Under the pieces are notes generated by a model. The model searched no databases, was not told the DNA's origin, and saw only the letters and a program-made list of their open reading frames with translations. A DNA stretch of 15,480 nucleotides, taken from assembly GCA_964421875.1 (NCBI GenBank), contig CAYQZD010000088.1:1-15480 (forward strand). The letters run 5' to 3'. A program made the position numbers and the translations under genes. Position 1 is the first letter of the stretch, and every line of letters starts with the position of its first letter. This DNA is from CAYQZD01 sp964421875 (GTDB lineage Bacteria; Electryoneota; Tariuqbacteria; Tariuqbacterales; Tariuqbacteraceae). Positions 13,982-15,480 of the stretch are shown piece by piece.

Positions 13982-15466
13982 CTACTTGACAAGAAGAATT
14001 TTCAGTGTCCGCTGTAGGTTATCAGTGCGCAGCCGCGCAAAATACACTCCGCTCGCCAGACCCATCCCATCGAATTCCGCCCGATGGATTCCCGCCGGAT
14101 AAAATCCCTCCGCCAATACCGCCGCTTCCCGCCCGGCGATGTCGTAGATTGTGAGTTTGACATTGCTTGCAGCTTGAAGCTTGAAGCTGATATCTGTCGA
14201 AGCGTTGAAGGGATTGGGATATGAATTAAGAATTAAGAATTGAGAATTAGGAATTGAAATATCTGGATTGTCGTCCCAGCCGTAAACCGCCCAGCTATTG
14301 TCATACTCAAGCGCATCGTTTCCCGGCAGTTTGGTGAATTCGAAATAATTGGCGAAAAGCGCTCCGCCTGAAGAGCTTCCCGCATACACGATGTAGGCGT
14401 AATCTCCTTCAGGAGCGCCGCCCGGCACATTCTGCCCTACGCGCCGGGAAAGGTTAGCGCCTGCGGGCAGGTTTATCCGCTGGCGGCTGAGGACAGGTCC
14501 ATAGTAGCTGCCCTGGGGGAGGAGGGCGAATGACTTCACATTCACCACCGCAGAAATTCCCGCATTGCTCAGGGAAACATCGAATTCCACACTTCCGCCG
14601 GAGGCGGGGACGGTCAAGGGCGGATTGACCGGGGCGAGAGCTAAATTAAGCGGCGGTTGCGGCGATTGGTGGTAATAGTAAAGTCCTATGTCCGGCGCGG
14701 TTCCGTCCGAATCCGGACCTGCGGGGACAAATCCGGCGTCGATGCAGGGGGAATCGCCCCGCAGTTGGTAAGCTGTATCTCCGCTGGTGGAGACAAACAT
14801 AGGATTTTGATAGATATTATGGAACATATCGCAGGAGTCGCCGCGAATGTTGGTGCCGTTGATTATTCCCAATCCTTGAGGAATATTCCCGGCAAATAAA
14901 GGACCGGTATTGTCGAAGAAGTCGCAGTTATTGAAATGTAAGGTAGCGACCACCGAATCGGCATATACGATATTGGGACCTGAGTTACCAAAGAAGATTG
15001 TATTATAGAATTCCAAATGGTCGAAAAAATGCCTCACTGCGCCGCCTTCCCGGTTGCCGGGGCAGGTATTGTTGCTGATGACGCAGTTGGAGACTTTGGT
15101 GGCGCCGATGTTGTTAATGCCGCCGCCGCCGTAGGAACCGATGTTGTCGTTGATAAGGCAGCGTTCGATGTTGACTTCCGAGAGCGAGCCGATACAGATT
15201 CCTCCGCCGCAGGTGCCGTAATTATCTGAGACGATGCAATCGCTGATGTCAACCACACAATAGTCGCAAATAAAAATTCCCCCGCCTCCGGCGGCGTAGT
15301 TGCCTTTAATAACGCAGTTTCTGATAATATTGGTATATGTTTGAGTGCTTCCATACCGCACCAGGATGCCGATAGCGCCGCCATCCTCGGCGTAATTGTC
15401 TTTGAATACGCAGTTTTCGATGATGGTGTTGGAATTATAGCAGCAGATCCCGCCGCCCCGGGCGTA
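13982..15466 (-). CDS. Beta-helix protein with Ig-like module and sorting domain, 5'-incomplete
   Basis: The coding frame is open for 494 codons from just after an in-frame TGA at 15467-15469 to the TAG at 13982. It enters directly into beta-helix turns (Y-A-R-G-G-G-I-C-C, then I-I-E-N-C-V-F-K-D-N-Y), so signal peptide and N-cap are missing. A GTG at 15361 could start translation, but it falls inside a helix turn with no ribosome-binding site, so it is not a credible start. Numbering from the TGA, helix turns run to about residue 200, then the end-cap G-D-S-C-D-M-F-H-N-I and D-S-P-C-I-D-A-G. The Ig-like module begins near 271 and ends W-A-V-Y-G-W, and the sorting domain is 417-494. It is either a gene continuing past the window with an error or frameshift, or a decayed copy. 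Confidence 0.8.
   Translation of the reverse strand, partial: YARGGGICCYNSNTIIENCVFKDNYAEDGGAIGILVRYGSTQTYTNIIRNCVIKGNYAAGGGGIFICDYCVVDISDCIVSDNYGTCGGGICIGSLSEVNIERCLINDNIGSYGGGGINNIGATKVSNCVISNNTCPGNREGGAVRHFFDHLEFYNTIFFGNSGPNIVYADSVVATLHFNNCDFFDNTGPLFAGNIPQGLGIINGTNIRGDSCDMFHNIYQNPMFVSTSGDTAYQLRGDSPCIDAGFVPAGPDSDGTAPDIGLYYYHQSPQPPLNLALAPVNPPLTVPASGGSVEFDVSLSNAGISAVVNVKSFALLPQGSYYGPVLSRQRINLPAGANLSRRVGQNVPGGAPEGDYAYIVYAGSSSGGALFANYFEFTKLPGNDALEYDNSWAVYGWDDNPDISIPNSQFLILNSYPNPFNASTDISFKLQAASNVKLTIYDIAGREAAVLAEGFYPAGIHRAEFDGMGLASGVYFARLRTDNLQRTLKILLVK
14166..14200. repeat. Period-7 array inside sorting-domain coding region (gene 13982-15466)
   Basis: Units start with CT at 14166, 14173, 14180, 14187 and 14194, the first CTTGCAG, the next two CTTGAAG. 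It encodes D-I-S-F-K-L-Q-A-A-S. Confidence 0.8.
14223..14257. repeat. Period-7 array in linker before the sorting domain (gene 13982-15466)
   Basis: GAATT recurs exactly every seven bases at 14223, 14230, 14237, 14244 and 14251, with unit GAATTAA or close variants. On the minus strand it encodes I-P-N-S-Q-F-L-I-L-N-S. In another frame the array itself contains TAA, so a copy-number change that shifts into that frame would stop translation inside the array. Confidence 0.85.
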
Positions 15467-15480
15467 TCAACCGCGGGCGG

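Noticed and set aside
15361..15361. GTG as the true start of the last gene
   Set aside because: The frame upstream of it still encodes beta-helix turns back to 15466, no ribosome-binding site precedes it, and the protein would lack a signal peptide although its relatives are exported.

Overview
The window reads as accessory sequence from an uncultured bacterium, probably a candidate phylum of the FCB (Fibrobacteres-Chlorobi-Bacteroidetes) superphylum such as the KSB1, Zixibacteria, Electryoneota or Marinimicrobia group. This assignment is an inference. It rests on eight consecutive large exported proteins that end in the same 78-residue FlgD-Ig-like / type IX secretion (T9SS)-style C-terminal domain (P-N-P-F-N start, V-Y-D-I-x-G-R-E centre, G-V-Y-F-A-R, K-L-L-L-x-K end). 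No rRNA, tRNA, CRISPR, transposase or phage gene was seen.

Every convincing gene lies on the minus strand, so the order of transcription is from high to low coordinates. First comes a 5'-incomplete beta-helix protein (13982-15466). It is followed by a seven-repeat propeller protein (12059-13885), three beta-helix proteins (10294-12027, 8646-10262, 6906-8603), a sialidase/Asp-box-like protein (4866-6848), and two more seven-repeat propeller proteins (3268-4716, 1717-3165). The last gene is a periplasmic substrate-binding protein of the branched-chain amino-acid type (269-1570), which has no sorting domain and sits behind a terminator-like hairpin. Spacers from 12059 down to 6849 are only 31-57 bp, so that block may be one operon. 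The flanking spacers are 96-149 bp and contain several inverted repeats.

The proteins look like a modular secretome. Different N-terminal cargos (seven-bladed propeller, right-handed beta-helix, sialidase-like fold) are joined, sometimes through a shared module of about 130 residues ending in W-A-V-Y-G-W, to one length-invariant C-terminal domain. They are presumably exported by Sec and then displayed or released by a T9SS-like outer-membrane machine that is not encoded here. Enzymatic functions cannot be assigned, and adhesion or glycan binding is a guess.

The least expected signal is at DNA level. Five of the genes carry period-7 nucleotide arrays inside the sorting-domain coding region. 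Three of these five carry a second period-7 array, of unrelated sequence, in the linker just before it. Seven is not a multiple of three, so copy-number change in the linker arrays would frameshift the protein and remove the sorting domain. There is also a sharply bounded 80-bp near-identical tract between the sorting domains of two neighbouring genes, suggesting gene conversion. Together these suggest a family whose C-terminal cassette is being exchanged among cargos.
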